A stretch of DNA of 64,000 bases, taken from assembly GCA_965279475.1 (NCBI GenBank), contig CBDIIA010000003.1:2108001-2172000 (forward strand). The letters run 5' to 3'. Of this stretch, positions 30,483 to 39,514 are shown piece after piece. Position 1 is the stretch's first letter. Every line of letters begins with the position of its first letter. Source of the stretch: Pseudorhodoferax sp965279475. Its GTDB lineage: Bacteria > Pseudomonadota > Gammaproteobacteria > Burkholderiales > Burkholderiaceae_C. The notes under the pieces are model-generated. The model was not told where the DNA came from. It did not search any database and saw only the letters and a program-made list of their open reading frames with translations. The translations under genes were made by a program, and so were the position numbers.

Positions 30483-32599
30483 CCGCGCCCATGCCCCGCA
30501 CCGGCGATACCGAGGTCGTGCTGCAAGCCGGCGCACCCTGGCCACTGGGTGCGCACTGGGATGGCCGGGGCATCAACTTCGCGATCTACTCGGCCAACGC
30601 GCAGGCGGTCGAGCTGTGCCTGTTCGATACCGACGGCAGCCACGAGACCGCGCGGCTCGCCCTGCCCTCGCACACGGCGGACGTGTGGCACGGTTACCTG
30701 CCGGGCGCGGCGCCGGGCCTGGTGTACGGCCTGCGGGCGCACGGCCCGTGGCGGCCCGACCTCGGCCACCGCTTCAACCCCTTCAAGCTGCTGCTCGACC
30801 CCTACGCGCGCGAGGTGGTCGGCAGCTTCGCCTGGCGCGACGAGCATTTCGGCGCCGACCTGCGGCATCCGCTGCAGATGGACACGGCCGACAACGCCGC
30901 CTGCGCGCTGAAGGCCCGGGTCACGCACGACGGCTTCGACTGGGGCGACGACCATCCCCCCGGCACGCCGCTCGCCGACACGGTGCTGTACGAGCTGCAC
31001 GTGAAAGGTTTCTCGCAGCGCAACCCGGCCGTGCCCGAGGCGCTGCGCGGCAGCTTCGCCGGCCTGGCGCACGCGGCCTCGGTGGACCACCTGCGCCGGC
31101 TCGGCATCACGGCCGTGAGCCTGCTGCCAGTGCACCTGGCGCTGGACGAACAACGCCTGGTGAACATGGAGCTCGGCAACTACTGGGGCTACAACACGCT
31201 CGGCTTCTTCTGCCTGACACCGCGGCTGTGCAGCAGCGGCGGCGGCCAGGCGGGGCGCGACGAGTTCCGCCAGATGGTCCGCACGCTGCATGCCGCGGGC
31301 ATCGAGGTCGTGCTCGACGTGGTCTACAACCACACGGCCGAGACCGACGAGAACGGCCCGACGGTGAGCTTTCGCGGGCTCGACAACGCTGGCTACTACC
31401 GCCTGCCGCCGGACCAGCGGGCGCTGTACGAGAACCACACCGGCACCGGCAACACGCTCGACATCCGCCAGCCCCGCGTGCTGCAGCTGGTGATGGACAG
31501 CCTGCGCTACTGGGTCTCGGACATGCACGTCGACGGCTTCCGCTTCGACCTGGCGCCGGTGCTCGGGCGTGGCGACAACGGCTTCGAACGCGGCGGCGCG
31601 TTCTTCACCGCCGTGGCACAGGACCCGGTGCTGTCGCGCGTGAAGATGATCGCCGAGCCCTGGGACATCGGCCCCGGCGGCTACCAGGTCGGCGGCTTTG
31701 CGCGCGGCTGGCTCGAATGGAACGACCACTTCCGCGACACGATGCGCGCGTTCTGGATCGGGCCCGCGGCCATGGACAACGCGCCCTCGACCCGCGGCGA
31801 TTTCGCGTTGCGCCTGTGCGCCTCGTCCGACCTGTACCAGCCGCGCCAGCGCGCGCCGGCCGAGTCGGTCAACTACGTGGTGTCGCACGACGGCTTCACG
31901 CTGCGCGACCTGGTCTCCTACAACGAACGCCACAACGAAGCCAACGGCGAGAACAACCGCGACGGCCATGGCCACAACCTGAGCTTCAACTGCGGCGCCG
32001 AGGGCGACAGCGCCGATCCCGCGGTGCTGGCGCTGCGCGGCCGGCTTGCGCGCGCACTGCTGGCCACCACGCTGCTGTCGCAGGGCACGCCGATGCTCGC
32101 CGCCGGCGACGAGATGGGCCACAGCCAGCGCGGCAACAACAACCCCTACTGCCAGGACAACGACATCACCTGGATCGACTGGTCGACCGCAGACGCCGAG
32201 CTGATCGACTTCACGGCCGCGGTGATCGCGCTGCGGCGCCGCGCGCTGCCGTTCGGCAACCACTGGTACAGCGGCCTGTCGGACCCGCTGGGCCTGCACG
32301 ACCTGACCTGGCTGCAGGCCGACGGCACGCCGCTCACCGGCGATGCCTGGCGCGACCCCGGCCAGCGTGTGCTCGGCTGCTTGATCGGCCGGCCCGGCCG
32401 CGCCGCGGCGCCCGTGCTGCTGCTGTTGAACGCCAGCCGGGCCGACACCCGATTCGTGCTGCCAGCCGGCGTCTGGCGCGGTTTTCTCGACACCGCGCAC
32501 CCACGCGGCGTCTCCACCTGGTACGACCAGGGCGAGCAGCCCTGTCCCCTGCCCGCGCACAGCCTGCAATTGCTCGCCGCCGACGGGGCGAACCTGTGA
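30479..32599 (+). CDS. glgX: Glycogen debranching enzyme
   Basis: A 706-residue GH13 isoamylase-type enzyme that hydrolyses alpha-1,6 branches left after phosphorylase action. An N-terminal CBM48 (residues about 20-115) precedes the barrel. Visible barrel regions are DVVYNHTAE, DGFRFDLAPVLGR with the nucleophile Asp, MIAEPWDIGPGGYQVG with the acid Glu, and NYVVSHDGFTL. The start at 30479 is set by the overlap with glgB and the module that follows. Confidence 0.95.
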   Translation: MTAPMPRTGDTEVVLQAGAPWPLGAHWDGRGINFAIYSANAQAVELCLFDTDGSHETARLALPSHTADVWHGYLPGAAPGLVYGLRAHGPWRPDLGHRFNPFKLLLDPYAREVVGSFAWRDEHFGADLRHPLQMDTADNAACALKARVTHDGFDWGDDHPPGTPLADTVLYELHVKGFSQRNPAVPEALRGSFAGLAHAASVDHLRRLGITAVSLLPVHLALDEQRLVNMELGNYWGYNTLGFFCLTPRLCSSGGGQAGRDEFRQMVRTLHAAGIEVVLDVVYNHTAETDENGPTVSFRGLDNAGYYRLPPDQRALYENHTGTGNTLDIRQPRVLQLVMDSLRYWVSDMHVDGFRFDLAPVLGRGDNGFERGGAFFTAVAQDPVLSRVKMIAEPWDIGPGGYQVGGFARGWLEWNDHFRDTMRAFWIGPAAMDNAPSTRGDFALRLCASSDLYQPRQRAPAESVNYVVSHDGFTLRDLVSYNERHNEANGENNRDGHGHNLSFNCGAEGDSADPAVLALRGRLARALLATTLLSQGTPMLAAGDEMGHSQRGNNNPYCQDNDITWIDWSTADAELIDFTAAVIALRRRALPFGNHWYSGLSDPLGLHDLTWLQADGTPLTGDAWRDPGQRVLGCLIGRPGRAAAPVLLLLNASRADTRFVLPAGVWRGFLDTAHPRGVSTWYDQGEQPCPLPAHSLQLLAADGANL

Positions 32600-32642
32600 C
32601 GCGCCCGCAGCCGGCCCGCCCCTGACGAACACGAACGAACCC

Positions 32643-34148
32643 ATGCGCCTTCCACGCTCCAGCGGCATCCTGCTGCACCCGACCAGCCTGCCCGGCCCCC
32701 ACGGCTCGGGGGACCTGGGACCTGCGGCCTACCACTTCGTCGACTGGCTGGTGGGCGCCGGCCAGAAGCTCTGGCAGATCCTGCCGCTCGGCGGCATCGG
32801 CGCCGGCAACTCGCCCTACATGAGCAGTTCGGCCTTCGCCGGCAACGTGTTGTTGATCGACCTGGCCGCGCTGCAGCAGCAGGGCTGGCTCGACGCCGAC
32901 GACCTGGTGCCGTCGGACACGTTCGCCGACCACCGTGTCGACTTCGCGAGCGTCGTGCCCTGGCGCATGGAGCGGCTGTGGCGTGCGGCCCAGGCCTTCG
33001 CCGAGCGGGCCGGCACCGACGAACGGGCCGACTACACACGTTTCTGTGCCGAGCACGCGGTCTGGCTCGACGACTACGCGATGTTCATGGCGCTGGCCGA
33101 GGCGCACCAGTGGGTGCTGTGGAGCGACTGGCCCGCCCCGCTGGCGCAGCGCGACCCGGCCGCGCTACGCGACGCCGTCGGCCGCCACGCGCAGCACATC
33201 GAGTTCTGGCGCTTCTGCCAGTGGCGCTTCTTCGACCAGTGGCAACGGCTCAAGGCCTATGCCAACGGCGCGGGCGTGCAGATCGTCGGCGACGCGCCGA
33301 TCTTCATCGCCGAACAGAGTGCCGAGGTCTGGGCGCGGCAGGACCTGTTCGAACTCGACGCCCACGGCAAGTGCAGCGTCATCGCCGGCGTGCCGCCCGA
33401 TTTCTTCAGCGCCACCGGCCAGCGCTGGGGCAACCCCCTGTACCGCTGGAGCGCGCACGCCGCCGACGGTTTTGCCTGGTGGGTGCACCGCGTGCGCCAC
33501 ACGATGGCGATGGTCGACATCGTGCGCATCGACCATTTCCGCGGTTTCGCCGCCTACTGGGAGATCCCGGCCGACGAGCCGACCGCCATCCACGGCCGCT
33601 GGGTCACCGGCCCCGGTGCGGCGCTGTTCGAGGCGATCGACGCCGCCCTGGGCAAGCTGCCGGTCATTGCCGAAGACCTGGGCATCATCACCCCCGACGT
33701 CGAAGCCCTGCGCCGCCAGTTCGACCTGCCGGGCATGCGCATCCTGCACTTCGCGTTCAGCGGCGAGGCCGACAACACCTACCTGCCGCACAACTACGAG
33801 GCCAACACCGTGGTCTACCCCGGCACGCACGACAACAACACCAGCGTCGGCTGGTGGGCCGAAGCCGGCGACACCGAGCGCGCCTATGTGCGCGACTACC
33901 TGGGACTGTCGGGCCCCGACGCCGGGCGCGACATCCACTGGGATCTGATCCGCACGGCCAGCGCCAGCGTGGCCGACACCGCCATCGTCGCGATGCAGGA
34001 CGTGCTCGGCCTGGGCGCCACAGACCGCATGAACATGCCGGGCACGATGGACGGCGGCAGCTGGGAGTGGCGTTTTCGCTGGGACCAGGTCGAGCCGGTG
34101 CACGCCGAACGGCTGGCGCACTTCGGCAAGCTGTATCTGCGCGCTTAA
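32643..34148 (+). CDS. malQ: 4-alpha-glucanotransferase (amylomaltase)
   Basis: A 501-residue GH77 enzyme that disproportionates maltodextrins released by GlgX. It begins with LPRSSGILLHPTSLPGPHGS, a family hallmark. The nucleophile is in VRIDHFRGFAAYWEIPA, the acid/base in VIAEDLGIITPDV, and the third carboxylate in PGTHDNNTSVGWW. It is of the short bacterial type without the N-terminal extension of E. coli MalQ. It is the last gene of the glycogen-use operon. Confidence 0.95.
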   Translation: MRLPRSSGILLHPTSLPGPHGSGDLGPAAYHFVDWLVGAGQKLWQILPLGGIGAGNSPYMSSSAFAGNVLLIDLAALQQQGWLDADDLVPSDTFADHRVDFASVVPWRMERLWRAAQAFAERAGTDERADYTRFCAEHAVWLDDYAMFMALAEAHQWVLWSDWPAPLAQRDPAALRDAVGRHAQHIEFWRFCQWRFFDQWQRLKAYANGAGVQIVGDAPIFIAEQSAEVWARQDLFELDAHGKCSVIAGVPPDFFSATGQRWGNPLYRWSAHAADGFAWWVHRVRHTMAMVDIVRIDHFRGFAAYWEIPADEPTAIHGRWVTGPGAALFEAIDAALGKLPVIAEDLGIITPDVEALRRQFDLPGMRILHFAFSGEADNTYLPHNYEANTVVYPGTHDNNTSVGWWAEAGDTERAYVRDYLGLSGPDAGRDIHWDLIRTASASVADTAIVAMQDVLGLGATDRMNMPGTMDGGSWEWRFRWDQVEPVHAERLAHFGKLYLRA

Positions 34149-34189
34149 GATGGCAGCCCGATCAGCGGGCCGGACCGGTCGCACACGCC

Positions 34190-35041
34190 ATGAAACTCTT
34201 TACTTGCCTGGCACACGTCGGGCCGGAGAAACTGCCTTATCTCCAGCAGGTGCTGCACATGCAGCAGTTCCTGTTCGACGAGGTGCACGTCAGCATCGCG
34301 ACGAACAAGACCGACCAGGCCGATCTCGATCTGATCGCGTCGGTCTTCCCGCCGGCAACGCCCACGTTCCAGGTGGAGATCGTCAACCGGAACTACGAAC
34401 ACCTGCCCAGCGCCTGGTTGCTGACCTGGGTGCACAAGGACCTGATGGCGGAGAAGTTCCAGGACCCGTCGTACACGCACTTCATGTACATCGAGGACGA
34501 CATGGAGGTCACCGCGACCAACATCCAGTACTGGATGACCGCGCGCGAGCATCTGCGCCCGTACGGCCTCTACCCGTCCTTCATGCGGACCGAGTGGAAC
34601 CCCACGCTGCAGCAATGGGCCTGGACCGATTCGGTCAAGGGCGACCGGTTCTCGGTCAAGGGCTCGCCGAGGGTGGACCTGATGGCGGGCTACGGCTACA
34701 TCAACCTGCCCAGAACCTACCAGGGCATGTTCCTGTACGACCGCGAGCTGATGCAGGAACACATCGCCTCCGACTCGTTCAGCCTGGAGAAATTCGTCCC
34801 CGGCTGGCAGACGGCGATCCAGCACACCGTGTGGCCGCTGGGCCTGACCGAGATGGCGAATCTGGCGCTGACGAACATCCACGTGCCGCAGGGCTGCATC
34901 TCGCGGAATTTTCTGCCCTACTACCCGAAGTACAACACGATCAACCCCTGCTGCTTCGTGCACCACCTGCCGGACAAGTACACGAACGCGCCGGAGTCGG
35001 AGAACGGCAAGGTCATGGTCGCCGACATCCTGGCGCCCTGA
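34190..35041 (+). CDS. Putative GT-A-like glycosyltransferase, function unknown
   Basis: A 283-residue soluble protein without signal peptide or membrane segments. The segment HFMYIEDDMEVTATNIQYW (residues about 98-116) has the strand-plus-acidic-cluster (EDD) arrangement of GT-A glycosyltransferase metal sites, preceded by a Rossmann-like first half (VHVSIATNK, then VEIVNRNYEHLP). It carries several aromatic-rich loops in its second half and a C-terminal NPCCFVHHLPDKYT. I do not recognise a named family. It follows malQ by 41 bases and converges with the methyltransferase gene. Confidence 0.5.
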   Translation: MKLFTCLAHVGPEKLPYLQQVLHMQQFLFDEVHVSIATNKTDQADLDLIASVFPPATPTFQVEIVNRNYEHLPSAWLLTWVHKDLMAEKFQDPSYTHFMYIEDDMEVTATNIQYWMTAREHLRPYGLYPSFMRTEWNPTLQQWAWTDSVKGDRFSVKGSPRVDLMAGYGYINLPRTYQGMFLYDRELMQEHIASDSFSLEKFVPGWQTAIQHTVWPLGLTEMANLALTNIHVPQGCISRNFLPYYPKYNTINPCCFVHHLPDKYTNAPESENGKVMVADILAP

Positions 35042-35066
35042 CGGGTCACCCGTCGCCCGGCGGCGC

Positions 35067-35846
35067 TCAGGTCCGCTGCTGGATCAGTTGCCGCACGCGC
35101 AGCGGCTCCGCATCGACGTCGGCCGTATCGCCGACGATGTGCATATAGCCGACCTTCTGGTGACCCGGCACGGCGGCCTTGCGGATCGTGATCACCGAGT
35201 TGCGGAACTCGACGGCATCCACCCAGCCTTCGTTCAGGAAATGCGGGACGGGCACCTTGAGATAGGGCCCCAGCAGCGCCTCGATGCTGAGGTCGCGCTG
35301 CCAGAACTGGAAGTTCACCACATCGGTCAGGTCCTTGAAGAACCCGAGTGCGGTCAGCTTGTTGTGGATGCGCGTGCTGCTGCGCTGGTAGATCGCATGC
35401 GTGTCCTCCACCACATAGATCCCGCCGGGCTGCACCAGCGGAAAGTAATTGAGAAAGCTGATCAGGATGTCTTCGGACTGGTGCGAGCCGTCGTCGATGA
35501 TCACGTCGAACGGCGCCGACTGCTGCAGCGCACCGAAGATCGCCTGCGAGTTCGCGTCGCCGACCATCACGCCGATGCGGGGGTCCTCGTAACGCAGGTT
35601 CCGGCATTTCTCGTCGACGTCGCAGCCGAGGATCAACGCGGCCTTCTCGAAGTAGCGAGCCCAGGTCTCCAGCGACCCGCCGTTCTGCACACCGATCTCG
35701 AGCAGCTTGATCGGCGCGTCCTTCAGGCCGGCAAACAGCTGGTCGTAGTAGGTCAGGTAGGACGACCATTTGTTGCTGACCTTGCCCGTCTTGCGGGCAT
35801 GCAGATCGGCGATGGTGCGCAGCGGTTGCGAGGGGTCTTGGTTCAT
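35067..35846 (-). CDS. Class I SAM-dependent methyltransferase (CmcI-like)
   Basis: A 259-residue methyltransferase of the cephalosporin hydroxylase (CmcI)/O-methyltransferase-like family, in which members often modify sugars. SAM motif I is LLEIGVQNGGSLETWARYF (residues about 48-66), with LGCDVDEKCRNL as motif II and DVIIDDGSHQSEDILISF as the metal and catalytic region. The N-terminal ADLHARKTGKVSNKWSSYL is typical of the group. The inner ATG at 35846 is preferred over ATG at 35927. It converges on the putative glycosyltransferase, 25 bases apart; a joint role on a surface glycan is a guess. Confidence 0.72.
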   Translation of the reverse strand: MNQDPSQPLRTIADLHARKTGKVSNKWSSYLTYYDQLFAGLKDAPIKLLEIGVQNGGSLETWARYFEKAALILGCDVDEKCRNLRYEDPRIGVMVGDANSQAIFGALQQSAPFDVIIDDGSHQSEDILISFLNYFPLVQPGGIYVVEDTHAIYQRSSTRIHNKLTALGFFKDLTDVVNFQFWQRDLSIEALLGPYLKVPVPHFLNEGWVDAVEFRNSVITIRKAAVPGHQKVGYMHIVGDTADVDAEPLRVRQLIQQRT

Positions 35847-35958
35847 CGTCTTGGCTCGTGAAATGAAGCGGAGCGTCCGGGCAGGCCCCCACGCCGCTGC
35901 GGACGAAGATAGCACGACTTGTTGCATCGTCCGGGCGGCGCCGCCCGGCTCGCAGCGG

Positions 35959-36921
35959 TCAGCGCAGGCCCAGCTCGCGCAGGTAGTTCAGCGTGCCGGG
36001 GTGCAGCAGCCGTGCCTCGGGCGCGGCCTTTGCCGTGTTGACCGCCGTGGTTTCCCGGGCCTGCGGCAGCAGGCCGGCGATCGTCGCCTCGCCGCGGTGC
36101 AGCGCGCGGGTCAGCCGGTACGCGGTGGCGTCGGGCAGGTCCTTGCGGGCCATCACGAAGCTCCACGACCCGAGCGACGTGAGCGCCGCGGTCTGGCCCT
36201 TGAAGCTGCCGGGCGGCAGCACCAGCACCTTGAGGAAGCTGTGGCGTTTGCCGATGGCCTCGATCTCCCGGGCGTCGGGCACGATGAAGCGGCCACCGGC
36301 CGGGGACTCGGTCACCACGACGAAACCAGGCCAGCTGCTGCCGCCGCCCCAGAGCGCGGCGACACGGCCGTCGGCGACCATCGCCGGGCCGTCGCCGGCC
36401 CGCTCCAGGTAGACGGCCTGGAAGTCACGGTCCATGTCGAGGCCCATGCCGTCGAGCACGTAGCGCGCCAGGATCACCAGGCCCGACCCCTTGGCACCAA
36501 AGGCCACCGGCTTGCCGCGCAGGTCGGCGATGCTGCGGTAGGGGCTGTCGGCGCGGGCCACGAACATGCCGGCCGTCGAATACATCGCACTGATGATGCG
36601 CAGATCCGCCGGCGGCCGCCCGCCGATGCCCTGCAAGGCCTCGTATGCGGCCTCGCCTTGCACCAGCGCGATGTCGAGCCGGCCCTGCTCCAGCAGCGGG
36701 ATGTTCTCGGTACTGCCCTTGGTGTTGCGGGCCTCGACCGTCAGGTCGGGGTCGGTGCTGGCGACGGTGCGCACCAGGGCATCGCCGAAGACAGGGAAGC
36801 CGCCGCCCGGCGTGGCCGTGCCCATCACCACCCGCAGGGGCTCGGCCGCGAGGGCGCCCCCGCCACCGCCACCGGCCAGCATTGTGGCCGACAGCAGCAG
36901 GGGTCGAACGAATTGAAGCAT
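35959..36921 (-). CDS. TAXI-type TRAP transporter solute-binding protein
   Basis: A 320-residue exported binding protein. The signal peptide MLQFVRPLLLSATMLAG continues into an unusual run of six glycines before ALAAEP. The mature part has the TAXI-family segments VVMGTATPGGGFPVFGDAL, NTKGSTENIPLLEQGRLDIALVQGE and ISAMYSTAGMFVARAD. Such proteins deliver organic acids or amino acids to TRAP permeases. No TRAP membrane subunit lies in the window, so it is an orphan here. It is the last gene of a minus-strand group with an amidohydrolase and a Bug protein. Confidence 0.82.
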   Translation of the reverse strand: MLQFVRPLLLSATMLAGGGGGGALAAEPLRVVMGTATPGGGFPVFGDALVRTVASTDPDLTVEARNTKGSTENIPLLEQGRLDIALVQGEAAYEALQGIGGRPPADLRIISAMYSTAGMFVARADSPYRSIADLRGKPVAFGAKGSGLVILARYVLDGMGLDMDRDFQAVYLERAGDGPAMVADGRVAALWGGGSSWPGFVVVTESPAGGRFIVPDAREIEAIGKRHSFLKVLVLPPGSFKGQTAALTSLGSWSFVMARKDLPDATAYRLTRALHRGEATIAGLLPQARETTAVNTAKAAPEARLLHPGTLNYLRELGLR

Positions 36922-36968
36922 CGGAATCTCCGGGTTGGGGGTGTGCGGTCGTGCAGCGGCGCCGCAGC

Positions 36969-37859
36969 TCAGACCGCGTCGAAGCCGTAGAGACGGCACG
37001 GATTCTCGACCAGGATGCGGCGCCGCAGCTGCGGATCCGGCACCCAGCGCGCCAGCACGTCGAACAGCGCGCCGTCGTTCGGCATCGCGGTCTTGACGAT
37101 CACGTGCGGCCAATCGCTGCCCCACACCAGTTGCTGCGGCGCGGCCTCGACCAGGCGCGCCGCCACGGCGTCGACGTCGGCATACGGCAACCCGGCGCCG
37201 GTCAGCCGGTAAGGCCCGGTCAGCTTGGCCCAGGCCCTGCCGTCGCGCAGCAGGCGCAGCAACGCCTCGAAGCCTTCGGTCTGCGTGCCGCGCGCCGTCG
37301 GCACATAGCCCAGGTGGCCGAACACCATCGGCACGGCGATCGAAGCCAATTGCCGGTCGAGGTCAGGAAACTCGTCGACGTGCATCAGGAACTCCATGTG
37401 CCAGCCGAACGGCGCGATCCGCAAGGCCAGTGCATGCAGCGCCTCCACCGGCAGCCGGCCCTTGCCTTCCTTCACATCGACGATGTTGCAGCGCACGCCG
37501 CGCACGCCGCGGGCATGCATGGCCTCGAGGGTGCGCACGTCGACATCGAACGGCACCACCGCCACGGCCCGCAGCCGCACCGGATCCTGGTCCAGCGCGT
37601 CGAGCATCGCGCGGTTGTCGGTGCCGTAGACGCTGGGCTGGACCAGCACCGCCCGCGCGACACCCAGCGTGTCGAGCATGTGCCGGTAGTCGGCCGGCAA
37701 CGCGTCCGGCGGGGTGTAGATGCGGTCGGCCGCGTACGGGTAGCGCGCCGCAGGGCCGCAGACGTGGGCATGGCAGTCGCACGCGCCGGGCGGCACATCG
37801 AACGACGGCGGCCGGGGCGCGGGATCGTGCGGGGCGCACAGGGGAATCGGTTCGTTCAC
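36969..37859 (-). CDS. Amidohydrolase-family hydrolase (PDC lactonase-like)
   Basis: A 296-residue TIM-barrel metal hydrolase of the amidohydrolase-2 group, which includes 2-pyrone-4,6-dicarboxylate lactonase (LigI). The first-strand HxH is His30-x-His32 in CDCHAHVCGP, then MEFLMHVDEFPDL, VFGHLGY, and the final-strand Asp in WGSDWPHVIVKTAMPNDG. The LigI family shows the same FDxxxCDCHxHVFGP and WGTDWPHP patterns. The neighbours are two binding proteins rather than ring-cleavage genes, so the substrate may be another lactone or carboxylate. Confidence 0.8.
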   Translation of the reverse strand: MNEPIPLCAPHDPAPRPPSFDVPPGACDCHAHVCGPAARYPYAADRIYTPPDALPADYRHMLDTLGVARAVLVQPSVYGTDNRAMLDALDQDPVRLRAVAVVPFDVDVRTLEAMHARGVRGVRCNIVDVKEGKGRLPVEALHALALRIAPFGWHMEFLMHVDEFPDLDRQLASIAVPMVFGHLGYVPTARGTQTEGFEALLRLLRDGRAWAKLTGPYRLTGAGLPYADVDAVAARLVEAAPQQLVWGSDWPHVIVKTAMPNDGALFDVLARWVPDPQLRRRILVENPCRLYGFDAV

Positions 37860-37939
37860 TTCGGTCCTTGATCGGAGCGCATCGGGTCGGGTCGGGGTGG
37901 CAGGCGACGCGGAGCGTCAGCCGTAGCGCCACCCGCGGT

Positions 37940-38902
37940 TCAGTCGAGCTTGATGTTGCCATCCTTGACCACCTGCGTCCATTTGGCGAAATCCTCGCGG
38001 ATGAAGACGGCGAACTCGTCGGGCGTGCCGCCCAGCGGATCGACCCCCAGCGTCGCGAAACGCTCCTTCACCTCGGGCCGTGCGATGGCTTTCAGCACCG
38101 CGGCGTTGAGCTTCGCGACGACGTCGGGCGGTGTGCCGGCCGGCGCCAGCACGCCGGTGATGTTGATGACCTCCATGCCCTTGATGCCGGCCTCGGCCAT
38201 CGTTGGCACCTCGGGCAGCACGCTCGCCCGCTTGGCTGAGGTCACGGCGATCGCCTTGATGCGCCCCGACTTGATGCTCGCGGTGGACGCGGCCAGCTGG
38301 TCGAACAGCAGTTGCACCTGGCCACCCATCAGGTCGGACGCCACCGCGCCCGCCCCCTTGTACGGCACGTGCAGCAGTTTCGTGCCGGTCGAAGTCTGGA
38401 ACAGCTCGCCCACCAGGTGGTTCGAGCTGCCATTGCCGCTCGACGCCATCGACAGGCTGCCCGGCTGGGCCTTGGCCAGCGCGACCAGCTCGCCCGGCGT
38501 CCTGGCCGGCAGCGACGGCGTGGCGACCAGCACGAAGGGCGTGGCCGCCACCAGCGCGATCGGTGCGAAGTCGCGGATCGGGTGGTAGGGGTTGCGCGGG
38601 TACAGCGCCGGCGCCACGCTGACCGAGCTGTTCGAGCCCATCAGCAACGTGTAGCCATCGGCCGGCGCCTTGGCGACCAGATCGGCCCCCAGCGTGCCGC
38701 CGACGCCGGCGCGGTTCTCGATGATGACCGTCTGGCCCAGCGCCTCGCCCAGGCCGGGCGCGATCGCCCGCGCCGTGATGTCGACATTGCCCCCCGGCGC
38801 AAACGGCACGATGAGCCGGATCGGTTTGGCCGACGGATAGGCCTGCGGCCAGGCGGACAGCGGCAGGGCCGCAGCGAGCAACAGGGTTGCGATCCACTTC
38901 AT
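37940..38902 (-). CDS. Bug-family periplasmic solute-binding protein
   Basis: A 320-residue TctC/Bug protein with a signal peptide cleaved near SAWPQA (residue 21) and the hallmark YPSAKPIRLIVPFAPGGNVD. The ligand-loop segment PVIIENRAGVGGTLG-like (here TVIIENRAGVGGTLGAD) and LLHVPYKGAGAVASDLMGGQ are standard. It is the first gene of a minus-strand group with the amidohydrolase and TAXI protein. Two inverted repeats lie upstream. No membrane partners are encoded nearby. Confidence 0.92.
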   Translation of the reverse strand: MKWIATLLLAAALPLSAWPQAYPSAKPIRLIVPFAPGGNVDITARAIAPGLGEALGQTVIIENRAGVGGTLGADLVAKAPADGYTLLMGSNSSVSVAPALYPRNPYHPIRDFAPIALVAATPFVLVATPSLPARTPGELVALAKAQPGSLSMASSGNGSSNHLVGELFQTSTGTKLLHVPYKGAGAVASDLMGGQVQLLFDQLAASTASIKSGRIKAIAVTSAKRASVLPEVPTMAEAGIKGMEVINITGVLAPAGTPPDVVAKLNAAVLKAIARPEVKERFATLGVDPLGGTPDEFAVFIREDFAKWTQVVKDGNIKLD

Positions 38903-38922
38903 GCTTGTCTCCTCTCGGATGA

Positions 38923-38956
38923 AACACCACGCTCTCTAGGGTGGAGCGTTGGTGTT
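38923..38956. promoter_or_regulatory. Inverted repeat upstream of Bug gene (proximal)
   Basis: AACACCA-CGCTC pairs with GAGCG-(T)-TGGTGTT, a 12-pair hairpin with one bulged base and a 9-base loop. It ends 21 bases before the start codon of the Bug gene on the minus strand. It shares the ACACC/GGTGT half-sites with the next repeat. Confidence 0.42.
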
Positions 38957-38986
38957 CGTTCTTCGCCATCTTCTTCGGCGGCGAAG

Positions 38987-39006
38987 GCACACCGTTGTGG
39001 GTGTGC
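38987..39006. promoter_or_regulatory. Inverted repeat upstream of Bug gene (distal)
   Basis: GCACACC and GGTGTGC are perfect 7-base arms with a 6-base spacer, 31 bases beyond the proximal repeat. The shared half-site suggests two sites for one dimeric regulator. That regulator is not encoded next to it. Confidence 0.38.
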
Positions 39007-39067
39007 GCCGAGTATAGGAGCCGCACGATGATCTCCACCGCCTTGGCCGGCCCGGCCTCGATGCCTG

Positions 39068-39514
39068 CTACACCTCCATCGATGCAGCGAACTCTTCCAG
39101 CGTGACGATCGAGATCCCCGGCGTTGGAGCCAGCACCAGCAGATCGCGGTCACCCGTCACCAGCGCCCTGGCTTTGCCGGCGAGCGCCAGATGCAGGAAC
39201 GGCATGTCGTGCGGGTCGCGGCAAGCGGGTGCCATCGGCGGTGGATCGGGAATCTGCACGGTCTGCGCGAACGGCAGGAAGTCGGCCAGCAACTCCTCAC
39301 GTTCGCTCGGCGACAGCTTGAACTTGGGATACGCCAGCACGCGGATCAGCTCCTTGACGGTGTCGGCGCTGGCCAGCGGGACGATATGCCCCGCCGTCCA
39401 GGCACGGCGCACCCGTGCGGCATGGCCACCACCGAACACCAGCGCCGACAACACGACGTTGGTATCCAGCACCACCCGCGGCGGGCGGCGCGTCACTTGG
39501 GCGCGCGTGCCCAA
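39068..39514 (-). CDS. PIN-domain toxin (TIGR00305-like)
   Basis: A 148-residue PIN-fold ribonuclease. Acidic metal-binding residues are visible in VVLDTNVVLSALVFGG, SADTVKELIRVLAYPKF, DPHDMPFLHLALAG and LVTGDRDLLVL. The layout matches the putative toxin component, PIN family, that pairs with AbrB-type antitoxins. It overlaps the antitoxin gene by 22 bases and is read from the same promoter. Its cleavage target is unknown. Confidence 0.87.
   Translation of the reverse strand: MGTRAQVTRRPPRVVLDTNVVLSALVFGGGHAARVRRAWTAGHIVPLASADTVKELIRVLAYPKFKLSPSEREELLADFLPFAQTVQIPDPPPMAPACRDPHDMPFLHLALAGKARALVTGDRDLLVLAPTPGISIVTLEEFAASMEV

Noticed and set aside
34156..34170. GCCCG-ATCAG-CGGGC hairpin after malQ as terminator
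   Set aside because: Short stem, no T-run, and the next gene follows at once on the same strand.
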